A stretch of 64,000 nt of DNA, taken from the NCBI RefSeq assembly GCF_003937945.1, contig NZ_RSEC01000058.1, positions 1,054,001 through 1,118,000 on the forward strand. The letters run 5' to 3'. Shown piece after piece: positions 1 through 8,876 of this stretch. Each line of letters begins with the position of its first letter. Position 1 is the stretch's first letter. The position numbers were made by a program, and so were the translations under genes. The notes under the pieces are model-generated. The model saw only the letters and a list, made by a program, of their open reading frames with translations. It made no database searches and had not been told where the DNA came from. This DNA is from Amycolatopsis eburnea (GTDB lineage Bacteria > Actinomycetota > Actinomycetes > Mycobacteriales > Pseudonocardiaceae).

Positions 1-1
1 G

Positions 2-303
2 GTCGGCGGCGTCGACGACTGCACGGTCGTGGCCGGGGGCTTCGGGGACGAGAAGGTCGCCGTCGCCGTCGTGACCGGGGAGGGCGTCGACCCGGAGAAG
101 GTGCTGTTCGCCGCCAACGAAACCCTGCGCGCGCACGGGAAACCCGAGCTGTCCGTGGTCGAGGTGGCCACCGCCGACGGGGACTTCCCGCTCGGCGTCA
201 CGGGCAAGTCGCTGAAGCGCTTCCTGCGCGACAAGTACAAGGACCTCGCCGTCTACGTCCGTGACCGCCGGGGCAAGAACCTCGCGACGAGCGACGCGCT
301 CGC

Positions 304-307
<4 letters not shown>
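2..307 (+). CDS. AMP-dependent acyl ligase, C-terminal end only (partial)
   Basis: The open frame enters from the left edge and stops at 305-307, so only about 101 C-terminal residues are visible. They match the small C-terminal lid of the ANL adenylating superfamily (acyl-CoA synthetases and relatives): an antiparallel-sheet region around GFGDEKVAVAVV and the A10-type motif GVTGKSLKRFLRDKY, whose lysine after TG is the one that reaches the active site during adenylation. The substrate cannot be read from this part. Context gives a hypothesis: nitrite-dependent diazotases such as CreM belong to this superfamily, and an ANS-type nitrite cassette lies just downstream, so this could be the nitrite-activating ligase. 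It could equally be an aryl-acid or acyl activating enzyme. Its stop codon overlaps the GTG of the next gene by 4 bases, so the two are translationally coupled. Confidence 0.8.
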
Positions 308-1368
<1,061 letters not shown>

Positions 1369-1387
1369 CCTGAGGAGTGGGAAGAAC

Positions 1388-3319
1388 GTGTTCGGGGAGA
1401 CGTCGGAGATCGCCGTGGTCGGGCTCGGCCCGCGCGGGCTGTCGGTGGCGGAGCGGTTGGGCGCCAACGCCGGAGCGCTCGTGCCACCGGGACGACGGCT
1501 CGTCGTCCACCTCGTCGACCCGCGCGTGGCCGACGGCGGCCAGGTGTGGCGGAGCACGCAGGACCGCCTGCTGCTGATGAACACCGTCGCCGCCCAGGTG
1601 ACCATGTTCGTCGACGAGACTGTCGACTGCGAAGGCCCGGTGGTGCGCGGCCCGAGCCTCTACGAGTGGGCGCGGTCGATCGCGCTGCTCGGCAGCCCGG
1701 ACGTGCCGGACGCCGTCCGCGCCGAGGCCGCCGCGCTGGGGCCGGACGACTACCCGTCACGGGCGTTCTACGGCAGCTACCTGCGGTGGACGCGGCGGCG
1801 GATCACCCGGCTCGCGCCGCCGTCGCTCGAGTTCGTGACGCACCCGGCGCGCGCGGTCGACGTCCGCGACACCGGCGGCGGGCGGCAGGAAGTCGTGCTG
1901 GACGACGGCACGAGCATCGGCGGCCTGGCCGCCGTCGTCCTCTCGCTGGGGCACCTGCCGCACGAGCCCGGCCCGGCCGAGGCGGACCTGGGCCGGTACG
2001 CCGAGCGGCACGGCCTGCGGTACTTCGCGCCGGACAACCCGGCCGACGTCGCGCTGGCCGACGTCCCCGCGGGCGAGCCGGTGCTGCTGCGCGGGATGGG
2101 CCTGAACTTCTTCGACCACCTGGCCCTGCTCACGCTCGGCCGCGGCGGCGAGTTCACCCGGTCCCCGGACGGCACGCTCGCCTACGTGCCGTCCGGCCGG
2201 GAGCCGAAGCTGATCGCCGGCTCGCGGCGCGGGGTGCCGTACCAGGCCCGCGCCCGCAACGAAAAGGGCGCGTCCGGCCGGCACGAGCCGCAGTACCTCA
2301 CGCCCGAGGTGATCGCGCGGCTGCGCGCCCTGGGCGGTGCCGACTTCCGCCGGGACGTCTGGCCGCTGATCGACCAGGAGGTCCGGACGGTCTTCTACGC
2401 GGCCGTGGTGCGCGCGCGGGGCTGCGCCTGCGACGTCGAGGAGTTCACCGAGACGTTCGCGGCCGCCGGGTTCGCCGAGTTCACCGGAAACCCCCTGGCG
2501 GTGCGGGAAACCGAGGCGCAGCGGATCGTGCTGGCCAAGTTCGGCGTCGAGGAGACCTGGGACTGGCGCCGGGTCGCCACGCCGTACCCCGCCGCCGCGC
2601 TCGCTTCGACGGAGGCGTTCCGCGGGTGGCTGCGGTCCTATGTGGACGAGGAGCTGGCGGAGGCCCGCCGCGGCAACGTGAGCGGGCCGCTCAAGGCGGC
2701 CACGGACGTCCTGCGCGACCTGCGCAACGAGATCCGGCTGGTCGTCGACCACCGCGGTCTGTCCGGTGCGTCCTACCGGGACGACCTGCGGCGCTGGTAC
2801 ATGCCGCTCAACGCGTACCTGTCGATCGGTCCGCCCGCCGAACGCGTCGAGCAGTTCGCCGCGCTGCTGGACGCGGGTGTGCTCGAAGTGCTGGGCCCGG
2901 ACCTGCGGGTCGAAGGCGACGGCGGCCGGTTCACCGCGTGGTCGGCGGCCTGCCCCGACGTCACCGTGCGGGCCGGCACCCTGATCGAGGCCCGCCTGCC
3001 GGAGACCGACCTGCGGCGCACGACCGACCCGCTGCTGCGGGCGCTGCTCGCGCGCGGCGAGTGCCGCCCGTACCGCATCGGCGAGTACGTCACCGGCGGC
3101 CTGGCCGTCAGCCGGCGGCCGTACCACCTGCTCGACGCCGCCGACCGGCCGCACCCGCGGCGGTTCGCGTTCGGCGTGCCGACCGAAGCCGTGCACTGGG
3201 TGACCGCCGCGGGCATCCGGCCCGGCGTCAACTCCGTGATCCTCGGCGACGCCGACGCGATCGCGCGCTCGTGCCTGCGGCTCGCCGCGGAACGGGACGA
3301 CCTGGGGAGGACCGCGTGA
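1388..3319 (+). CDS. creE: FAD/NAD(P)-binding monooxygenase, CreE-like nitrosuccinate synthase
   Basis: This 643-aa protein starts with a GTG and has an N-terminal dinucleotide-binding motif VVGLGPRGLSV (residues 10-20). Next comes the region LLMNTVAAQVTMFVDETV and GPSLYEW (about 60-95), typical of the NAD_binding_9 family that includes CreE and FzmM. Those enzymes oxidise the amino group of L-aspartate with O2 and NADPH to give nitrosuccinate. Length (CreE-type proteins are roughly 600-650 aa) and the immediate downstream lyase, overlapping by 4 bases, match the usual creE-creD pairing of the aspartate-nitrosuccinate pathway, which supplies nitrous acid for N-N bond formation (cremeomycin, fosfazinomycin, alanosine, triacsin). 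The enzyme is cytoplasmic; no signal or membrane segment is seen. The alternative is an unrelated NAD_binding_9 oxidase; the pairing with the lyase is what makes the specific call likely. Confidence 0.8.
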   Translation: MFGETSEIAVVGLGPRGLSVAERLGANAGALVPPGRRLVVHLVDPRVADGGQVWRSTQDRLLLMNTVAAQVTMFVDETVDCEGPVVRGPSLYEWARSIALLGSPDVPDAVRAEAAALGPDDYPSRAFYGSYLRWTRRRITRLAPPSLEFVTHPARAVDVRDTGGGRQEVVLDDGTSIGGLAAVVLSLGHLPHEPGPAEADLGRYAERHGLRYFAPDNPADVALADVPAGEPVLLRGMGLNFFDHLALLTLGRGGEFTRSPDGTLAYVPSGREPKLIAGSRRGVPYQARARNEKGASGRHEPQYLTPEVIARLRALGGADFRRDVWPLIDQEVRTVFYAAVVRARGCACDVEEFTETFAAAGFAEFTGNPLAVRETEAQRIVLAKFGVEETWDWRRVATPYPAAALASTEAFRGWLRSYVDEELAEARRGNVSGPLKAATDVLRDLRNEIRLVVDHRGLSGASYRDDLRRWYMPLNAYLSIGPPAERVEQFAALLDAGVLEVLGPDLRVEGDGGRFTAWSAACPDVTVRAGTLIEARLPETDLRRTTDPLLRALLARGECRPYRIGEYVTGGLAVSRRPYHLLDAADRPHPRRFAFGVPTEAVHWVTAAGIRPGVNSVILGDADAIARSCLRLAAERDDLGRTA

Positions 3320-4656
3320 CCGAGCTGCTCGCCGCGGCGTGGGCGGGGACGGGCGCGGGCGCGCTCGTCGACGACCACGCGCTGCTGACCGCGATGCTCG
3401 CCACCGAGGTCGCGCTCGCCGAGGCGCAGGCCGAACTGGGCGTGATCCCCGAAGAAGCGGCGAAGGCCATCCGGGCCGCGGCCGTGCCGGAGCGCCTCGA
3501 CGTGGCCGCGGTGGCCGACGGCGTGCGCGAGACGGCGAACCCGGTGGTGGCGTTCGTCGCCCAGCTCACGGCGGCGGTCGACGAGAGCGCCGCGGAGTAC
3601 GTGCACCGCGGCAGCACCAGCCAGGACATCCTCGACACGGCGCTGGTGCTGTTGTGCGCGGCCGCGTTCGACCGCGTCGAAGCCGACCTCCTGGCCACCG
3701 CGGAAAGCCTGGCCGGGCTGGTCGAGGCGCACCGGGACACGCCGATGGCCGGGCGCACCCTGACCCAGCACGCCGTCCCGGTCACCTTCGGGCTCAAGGC
3801 GGCGACCTGGCTGCACGGCGTGCTCGACGCGGTCGAGCGGGTGCGCCGGACCCGCGCCGCCCTGCCGGTCTCACTGGGCGGCGCGGCCGGCACCCTGGCC
3901 GCCTACCACGAGTACGCCGAGGCCGCACTTTCACGTGAAAGTGCGGGCTCGGCGCTGCCCGATCGGGTGGCCGCGAAGCTCGGGCTCGCGCCGCAAGTGG
4001 CGCCGTGGCACGGGATCCGCACGCCGATCGCCGACGTCGCTTCGGCGCTGCTCGTCACCACCGGTGCCCTCGGCAAGATCGCCAACGACGTCCTCGTGCT
4101 GTCCCGCACCGAAATCGGCGAGGTCACCGAAGAGCGGGCGCCGGGGCGGGGCGCGTCCTCGGCCATGCCGCAGAAGCACAACCCCGTGTTCGCGACGCTG
4201 GTGGCGACCGCGGCCCGGCAGCTGCCGCCGCTCGCCGTCGTGCTGTTCCAGTCGATGACCGCCGAAGACGAGCGGTCCGCCGGCGGCTGGCACGCCGAGT
4301 GGCAGCCGCTGCGGGAGTGCCTGCGCACCGCGGCGGGGGCCGCCGCCAACGCGGCCCGGCTCACCGCGTCGCTGCGCGTCTCGCCCGAAGCGATGGCCGC
4401 GAACCTGCGGCTGACCAGGGGCGCGATCGTCTCCGAGCGCGTCAACGCCGTGCTGGCGCCGGTGCTGGGCAAAGGCGCGGCCAAGCGGCTGCTCGCCGCG
4501 GCGGCCGCCGAAGCCGAGCGGACCGGCGCCGACCTGGTCGACGTGCTCGACGTCGACGTTCCCCCCGACCTGCTGGACCCGGCGGGCTACCTCGGGCTGT
4601 CCGGCCCGCTGGCCGACCGGGCGCTGGCCCGTTTCGAACGTGAGAGGCACCGATGA
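3316..4656 (+). CDS. creD: Fumarate-lyase superfamily enzyme, CreD-like nitrosuccinate lyase
   Basis: This 446-aa protein belongs to the adenylosuccinate lyase / 3-carboxymuconate cycloisomerase branch. HRGSTSQDILDTA (about 97-109) and GRTLTQHA (about 143-150) carry the usual acid-base histidine regions. The family signature GASSAMPQKHNP (279-290) holds the catalytic serine loop. In the ANS pathway this family eliminates nitrite from nitrosuccinate, leaving fumarate; the preceding CreE-like gene overlaps by 4 bases and strongly suggests that role. Without it I would have called it a PcaB-like cycloisomerase, but no other protocatechuate genes are present. Oddly, codons about 204-210 are made from a perfect 20-bp palindrome (3925-3944) that inserts a Ser/Arg/Glu stretch between two helices. 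The start is GTG 3316; the TGA overlaps the next ATG. Confidence 0.82.
   Translation: MTELLAAAWAGTGAGALVDDHALLTAMLATEVALAEAQAELGVIPEEAAKAIRAAAVPERLDVAAVADGVRETANPVVAFVAQLTAAVDESAAEYVHRGSTSQDILDTALVLLCAAAFDRVEADLLATAESLAGLVEAHRDTPMAGRTLTQHAVPVTFGLKAATWLHGVLDAVERVRRTRAALPVSLGGAAGTLAAYHEYAEAALSRESAGSALPDRVAAKLGLAPQVAPWHGIRTPIADVASALLVTTGALGKIANDVLVLSRTEIGEVTEERAPGRGASSAMPQKHNPVFATLVATAARQLPPLAVVLFQSMTAEDERSAGGWHAEWQPLRECLRTAAGAAANAARLTASLRVSPEAMAANLRLTRGAIVSERVNAVLAPVLGKGAAKRLLAAAAAEAERTGADLVDVLDVDVPPDLLDPAGYLGLSGPLADRALARFERERHR
3925..3944. repeat. 20-bp perfect palindrome inside the lyase gene
   Basis: The sequence GCACTTTCACGTGAAAGTGC is its own reverse complement. It lies in frame within the CreD-like gene and encodes ALSRESA. 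The same 18-bp core CACTTTCACGTGAAAGTG occurs twice at 37765-37827 inside a PKS gene, so this is a dispersed repeat and not a chance feature of the lyase. Confidence 0.9.
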
Positions 4657-5726
4657 CGACCCTGGAGTTCACCCCCGAGCGGATCGACCCGATGCCGGCC
4701 GAGCAGCGGGAGGCCCTGCTGCGGATGCCCGGGTTCGGCTCGCTCTACTCCGACCACATGGTGACCGCGCGGTGGGACGCCGAGCACGGCTGGCACGACG
4801 CCCGCACCGGCCCGCTCGCCGCGTTCTCGCTGCACCCGGCCACCATGGCGTTCCACTACGGACAGACGATCTTCGAAGGCCTGAAAGCGTTCTGGCGAGC
4901 CGACGGCCGGCACGCGCTCTTCCGCCCCGGCGACCACGCCCGCCGGTTCGCGCGCTCGGCCCGGCGGATGGCCATGCCCGAACTGTCCGAAGTGGACTTC
5001 CTGGCCGCCGTCACGGCGCTCGTGCGCGTGGACCGCGACTGGGTGCCTCGAACCCGCGGGCACAGCTTCTACCTGCGGCCGTTCATGATCGCCGCGGAGA
5101 CGCACCTGTCGAACCGGCCGGCCGAGGAGTACCTCTTCGCCGTCATCGGCAGTCCCGCCCGGCCCGCCGCCGAACCGGCGCCGATCCGGCTGTGGGCCTC
5201 GCCCGACTACGTCCGCGCGGTCGACGGCGGCACCGGCACGGTCAAGTGCGGCGGCAACTACGGCGGGTCCTACCTGGCCCAGCGGGAAGCCGCCGAGCAC
5301 GGCTGCGACCAGGTCGTCTGGCTCGACGCGCGCGAACGCCGGTACGTCGAAGAGGTCGGCGGCTCGAACCTGTTCTTCGTCGAGGCGGGCCGGCTGGTCA
5401 CGCCGCCGTTGAGCGGCACGCTGCTGGCCGGCGTCACCCGCGACTCGATCCTGGCGCTGGCCCCGCGGCTCGGCCTGGAGGTCGTGGAGGAGCCGGTCAC
5501 GATCGACGACTGGGAGCGCGGCTGCCGGTCCGGGCGCATCACCGAGACGTTCGCCTGCGGCACCGCCCGCGCCGTCGCGCCGGTCGGGTCCGCCGCCACC
5601 CCGGGTCGCGAGTGGACGGTCGGCGACGGCACGACCGGCCCGGTCACCCGCCGCGTGCTGGGCGCGCTGCTGGACGTCCAGCACGGCCAGGCACCCGACG
5701 AGTTCCGCTGGCTCCACGCCGTCTGA
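4653..5726 (+). CDS. Class IV PLP aminotransferase, branched-chain (IlvE) type
   Basis: This 357-aa protein is full length for a group II branched-chain aminotransferase. The motif GTGTVKCGGNYGGSYLAQ contains the PLP lysine (about Lys198), and VVWLDARERRYVEEVGGSN followed by FF matches the family's most conserved block. YGQTIFEGLKAF (about 70-81) is the usual N-terminal substrate-side loop. It would transaminate a branched or otherwise hydrophobic 2-oxo acid with glutamate in the cytoplasm. Its place in the operon, overlapping the lyase by 4 bases, suggests a dedicated amino acid or amine building block and not a housekeeping role. It is not an aminodeoxychorismate lyase: length and motifs are those of IlvE. 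The exact substrate cannot be read from sequence. Confidence 0.92.
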   Translation: MTTLEFTPERIDPMPAEQREALLRMPGFGSLYSDHMVTARWDAEHGWHDARTGPLAAFSLHPATMAFHYGQTIFEGLKAFWRADGRHALFRPGDHARRFARSARRMAMPELSEVDFLAAVTALVRVDRDWVPRTRGHSFYLRPFMIAAETHLSNRPAEEYLFAVIGSPARPAAEPAPIRLWASPDYVRAVDGGTGTVKCGGNYGGSYLAQREAAEHGCDQVVWLDARERRYVEEVGGSNLFFVEAGRLVTPPLSGTLLAGVTRDSILALAPRLGLEVVEEPVTIDDWERGCRSGRITETFACGTARAVAPVGSAATPGREWTVGDGTTGPVTRRVLGALLDVQHGQAPDEFRWLHAV

Positions 5727-5738
5727 GAAGGGAAATCC

Positions 5739-6335
5739 GTGAAGGTCGACTTCTACTTCGACCCCGCCTGCCCGTTCGCCTGGATCACCTCGCGGTGGAT
5801 CCTCGAGGTGGAGCAGCGGCGGGACATCACCTTGAGCTTCCGCGTGATGAGCCTCGCGGTGCTCAACGAGGACCGCGAGCTCGAGCCGTGGTACCGCGAG
5901 TTCTGCGACCGCGCGTGGGGCCCGGTGCGGGTCTGCGTGGCCGCGGCCCAGCACCACGGTGAAGAGGTGCTGCGGGACCTCTACACCGCGCTTGGCACCC
6001 GGATCCACCACGGACGGAACAAGGACTACCCGGACGTCGTCGCGCAGGCGCTGGCCGAGGTCGGGCTCCCGGCGTCGCTCGCGGACGCGGCGTCGAGCGG
6101 TGACTACGACGAGGCCCTCCGCAAGAGCCACGCCGAGGCGCTGGCCCCGGTCGGCGCGGACCTCGGCACCCCGGCGATCCACCTCGACGGCGTGGGCTTC
6201 TTCGGCCCGGTCCTGAACGCGATCCCGCGGGGCGAGGAGGCGGTGAGCCTGTTCGACGGGGCGGTGGCGCTCGCGCGCAACCCGCACTTCTTCGAGCTGA
6301 AGCGGGCACGCACGCCCGGCCTGGACTACGAGTGA
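5739..6335 (+). CDS. DsbA-family thioredoxin-fold protein, mycothiol-dependent reductase type
   Basis: This 198-aa protein has the DsbA/HCCA-isomerase fold. The N-terminal DFYFDPACPFAW places a single cysteine (Cys11) at the start of helix 1; WITSRWILEVE and VMSLAVLNE follow, then a helical insertion with AAAQHHG and IHHGRN, and the cis-proline loop LGTPAIH. It resembles actinobacterial mycothiol-dependent nitroreductases of the Rv2466c kind. The motif here reads C-P-F-A, so the resolving second cysteine is missing. That points to monothiol or transferase-like chemistry, not disulfide exchange. In a nitrite-producing operon, thiol-dependent detoxification or reduction of a nitroso or diazo species is plausible but inferred. 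It starts at GTG 5739 after a good GGGAA ribosome site, 12 bases after the aminotransferase stop. Confidence 0.85.
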   Translation: MKVDFYFDPACPFAWITSRWILEVEQRRDITLSFRVMSLAVLNEDRELEPWYREFCDRAWGPVRVCVAAAQHHGEEVLRDLYTALGTRIHHGRNKDYPDVVAQALAEVGLPASLADAASSGDYDEALRKSHAEALAPVGADLGTPAIHLDGVGFFGPVLNAIPRGEEAVSLFDGAVALARNPHFFELKRARTPGLDYE

Positions 6336-6345
6336 GGGAACGGTC

Positions 6346-7593
6346 ATGAAACGCATCGGGATCGTCGAGTCGAACCGCTCCGGGTCCGGGTTCGACACCC
6401 TGCGCGCGGCCCGCGCGCTGGGGCTGCACGTCACGTTCTTCAGCAGCGGGCTGGACCGCTACCACGCGACCCCGGGCGGTACCGAGGTCCTCGACGGCTG
6501 CGTCGACGAGATCGTGCTGTGCCCGACCCACGAGCTGGAGCCGCTGCTCGAAGCGGTCAAGGCGGTCGACGCGTCCGCGCCGCTCGACGCGCTGCTGTCG
6601 GTGGCCGAGTACGAGGTGGTCCAGACCGCGGAGGCGGCCCGCCAGCTCGGCCTCCCCGGCCCGGACCCGGCGGCGATCCGGATGGCCCGCAACAAGGCGT
6701 TGCAACGACGCCGGTGGGCCGCGGCCGGGGTGCCGATCCCCGCGTTCCGCGTCGTGACGACGGCCGCGGACGCGGTGGCGGCGGCTTCGGCGATCGGCTT
6801 CCCGTGCGTGGTGAAGGCGGTGGACGAGACCAGCGGCACCCACGTCGTCCGGTGCGCGAGCCCGGCCGAGGTGCGCTCGACGTTCGAGGCCATTCGCGCG
6901 GAGCCGGCCAACCGCCGCGGCCAGCCCCGGGCGGCGGAAGTGCTGGTCGAGGAGTGCCTGGTCGGTTTCGAGGTGAGCGTGGAGATCCTGGCGTCGGCCG
7001 GCGGCGTCCGCGTGCTCGGGGTGACCGACAAGATCCTCGGCGGCGGCAACCGCTTCGTCGAGCTGGGCCACAGCTTCCCGACGGCGCTCCCGGCCGACGT
7101 GCGCTCGTCGCTGGAGGCGGCCGCGGTGGCGGCGACCACCGCCGTGGGCTTCGACCTGGGGATCGCCCACGTCGAGCTCAAGTACACCGCCGACGGCCCG
7201 AAGCTGATCGAGATCAACCCGCGGCCGGCGGGCGACCGGATCACCGAGCTGATGGACCGGAGCTTGGGGCTCTCGACGATGGAACTGCTGATCCGCCAGT
7301 ACCTCGGCGAGCCGGTCCCGGCCGCGCCGGTGCCGGCCGGCGGCGCCGCGATCCGGTACCTGACCGCGGCCCCGGGGGTGGTGGCGAGCGTGAGCGGGGT
7401 GGAGATCGCGGCCGCGGTGCCCGGGGTGCTCGAAGCGGTGGTCGCGGTCGCTCCCGGCGGGCACGTCGACGCGTTGCGGGTCAACGAAGACCGGGTCGGG
7501 CACGTGCTGGCGACCGCGCCGGACCCGTACCTGGCGGGCCGGATCGCCGAGGCGGCGGCGCAGCAGATCGTGGTCACCACCCGCCCGTCGTGA
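6346..7593 (+). CDS. ATP-grasp carboxylate-amine ligase (first of three)
   Basis: This 415-aa cytoplasmic protein has the three-part ATP-grasp layout. It has a Rossmann-like N-terminal part (MKRIGIVESNRSGSGFDTLRAARALG) and a central part with MARNKALQRRRWAAAGVPIPA and FPCVVKAVDETSGTHVV, the ATP-binding lysine region. The C-terminal Mg-ATP site is LIEINPRPAGDRI with Glu289 and Asn291. This class activates a carboxylate as an acyl phosphate and joins it to an amine. The EINPRPAGD form is common in L-amino-acid ligases (BacD-like) and in siderophore or antibiotic clusters. It starts 11 bases after the preceding stop, with GAGGGA upstream of the ATG. The substrate is unknown. The neighbouring second ATP-grasp gene is a different subfamily, so this is not a simple tandem duplication. 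Confidence 0.9.
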   Translation: MKRIGIVESNRSGSGFDTLRAARALGLHVTFFSSGLDRYHATPGGTEVLDGCVDEIVLCPTHELEPLLEAVKAVDASAPLDALLSVAEYEVVQTAEAARQLGLPGPDPAAIRMARNKALQRRRWAAAGVPIPAFRVVTTAADAVAAASAIGFPCVVKAVDETSGTHVVRCASPAEVRSTFEAIRAEPANRRGQPRAAEVLVEECLVGFEVSVEILASAGGVRVLGVTDKILGGGNRFVELGHSFPTALPADVRSSLEAAAVAATTAVGFDLGIAHVELKYTADGPKLIEINPRPAGDRITELMDRSLGLSTMELLIRQYLGEPVPAAPVPAGGAAIRYLTAAPGVVASVSGVEIAAAVPGVLEAVVAVAPGGHVDALRVNEDRVGHVLATAPDPYLAGRIAEAAAQQIVVTTRPS

Positions 7594-7670
7594 CCGATGC
7601 TCGTTCGATGTCCCGCCGATGGCCGCGGCGGCCAAGCTGGACCCACCGAACCCCGGACAGGAGAACCGAC

Positions 7671-8876
7671 ATGCCGAACCTGGTCATGGTGATGCCGTAC
7701 CAGGCGTACCTCCGGAAGGCGCAGGACGAGGGCTTCCGGATCACCGCGATCTGGGACCCGGCCGAAGCCGGGCGGCTGTTCGGCGCCCAGGCCCCCGAGT
7801 ACCTCCGCGAGGTCGAGGCCCAGGCCGACGGCTTCCACCTCACCGACTTCACCGATTCCGCGGCCTACGCGCAGACGATCCGCGACGCGGCGGCCGACGC
7901 CGACTTCGTCTGGCACGTGGGCAGCGAGGAGAGCATGCAGCTCGCCTACGAGGTCGCCGATGAACTCGGCAAGGCCGTCAACTCGCCCCGCTCGGTCGCC
8001 CTGCTCAACGACAAGCTCGCGATGCGCACCCTCCTGCGGGACAAGGGGATCTCGGCGGTCCGGTTCGCCACGGCGGACCACTGGACCGAAATCCCCGCGC
8101 TGCTCGACGACTTCACGCTGCCCGTGGTGGTGAAGCCGACCCGGCTGTCCGCCAGCCGCGGGGTCTTCCTGCTCACCGACCCGGCCGAGCTGCCCCGGTG
8201 GCACCGCGAACTCGACGGCTACGAAGGACCGCTGCTGGTCGAGGAGTACTTGCGGGGCACCGAGTTCAGCGTCGAGACGATGACCGTCCGCGGGGAGCAC
8301 CACGTCATCGGCGTGACGCGGAAGCTGCTCGGCCCGCTGCCGCACTTCGTCGAGCGGGGGCACGTCCACGGCGAACCCGAGACCCCCGAAACCCGGCAGG
8401 TCGCCGCGCTCGCCGTGGAACTGCTCGACGCCGCCGGGTACCACTGCGGCCCCGCGCACACCGAGGTCATCCTGACCGACGACGGGCCGCGGATCGTCGA
8501 GTCGCAGGCCCGGCTCGGCGGGGACAAGATCCCGAACCTGATCGAGCACGCCCGGGACTTCGACGTCAAGCGCGCGATGTTCGCCGCCCTCGCCGGCCGG
8601 ACCTCGCTGCCGGGGCCGACCCGGAAGGTGGGCCACATCGCGTACTTCGGCTTCCCGCCGGGAGAACTGCGGAAGGTGTCCGGTGTGGACGAAGCGAGAG
8701 CACTGGACTTCGTGGACACCCTCAGTTTCCCGTTCGAGCCCGGTGACGTGCTCCCCGAGACGGTGAGCTCCAAGACCCGGCACGGCTTCGTCATCCTCAC
8801 CGGCTCCGAAGACACCGCGCAAGCCCACGCCCGCGCCGCCCGCGTCCGGGACCTGATCGAGGTGGAGGTCCGATGA
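7671..8876 (+). CDS. ATP-grasp ligase (second of three)
   Basis: The gene starts at ATG 7671, preceded by CAGGAGAA, 77 bases after the previous stop; this is the largest gap in the operon. The 401-aa product begins MPNLVMVMPYQAYLRKAQDEG and contains NDKLAMRTLLRDKGI, LPVVVKPTRLSASRGV (ATP-binding lysine and glycine-rich loop) and LLVEEYLRGTEFSVET. The C-terminal catalytic block is RIVESQARLGGDKI, where Glu277 and Gln279 stand where E-x-N is usual. Related ligases with E-x-H or E-x-Q before R-x-GGD are common, so it is probably active. It should form an amide, peptide or similar bond using ATP. It overlaps the transporter gene start by 4 bases. Confidence 0.9.
   Translation: MPNLVMVMPYQAYLRKAQDEGFRITAIWDPAEAGRLFGAQAPEYLREVEAQADGFHLTDFTDSAAYAQTIRDAAADADFVWHVGSEESMQLAYEVADELGKAVNSPRSVALLNDKLAMRTLLRDKGISAVRFATADHWTEIPALLDDFTLPVVVKPTRLSASRGVFLLTDPAELPRWHRELDGYEGPLLVEEYLRGTEFSVETMTVRGEHHVIGVTRKLLGPLPHFVERGHVHGEPETPETRQVAALAVELLDAAGYHCGPAHTEVILTDDGPRIVESQARLGGDKIPNLIEHARDFDVKRAMFAALAGRTSLPGPTRKVGHIAYFGFPPGELRKVSGVDEARALDFVDTLSFPFEPGDVLPETVSSKTRHGFVILTGSEDTAQAHARAARVRDLIEVEVR

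Noticed and set aside
1546..3315. Upstream in-frame extension of the CreD-like gene through the CreE-like gene
   Set aside because: The extension is in the wrong frame for the FAD enzyme and low-complexity. The fumarate-lyase homology begins at GTG 3316, which overlaps the preceding stop.
4653..5726. Aminodeoxychorismate lyase interpretation of the class IV aminotransferase
   Set aside because: At 357 aa it is longer than the usual PabC, and the VVWLDARERRYVEEVGGSN block is that of branched-chain aminotransferases.
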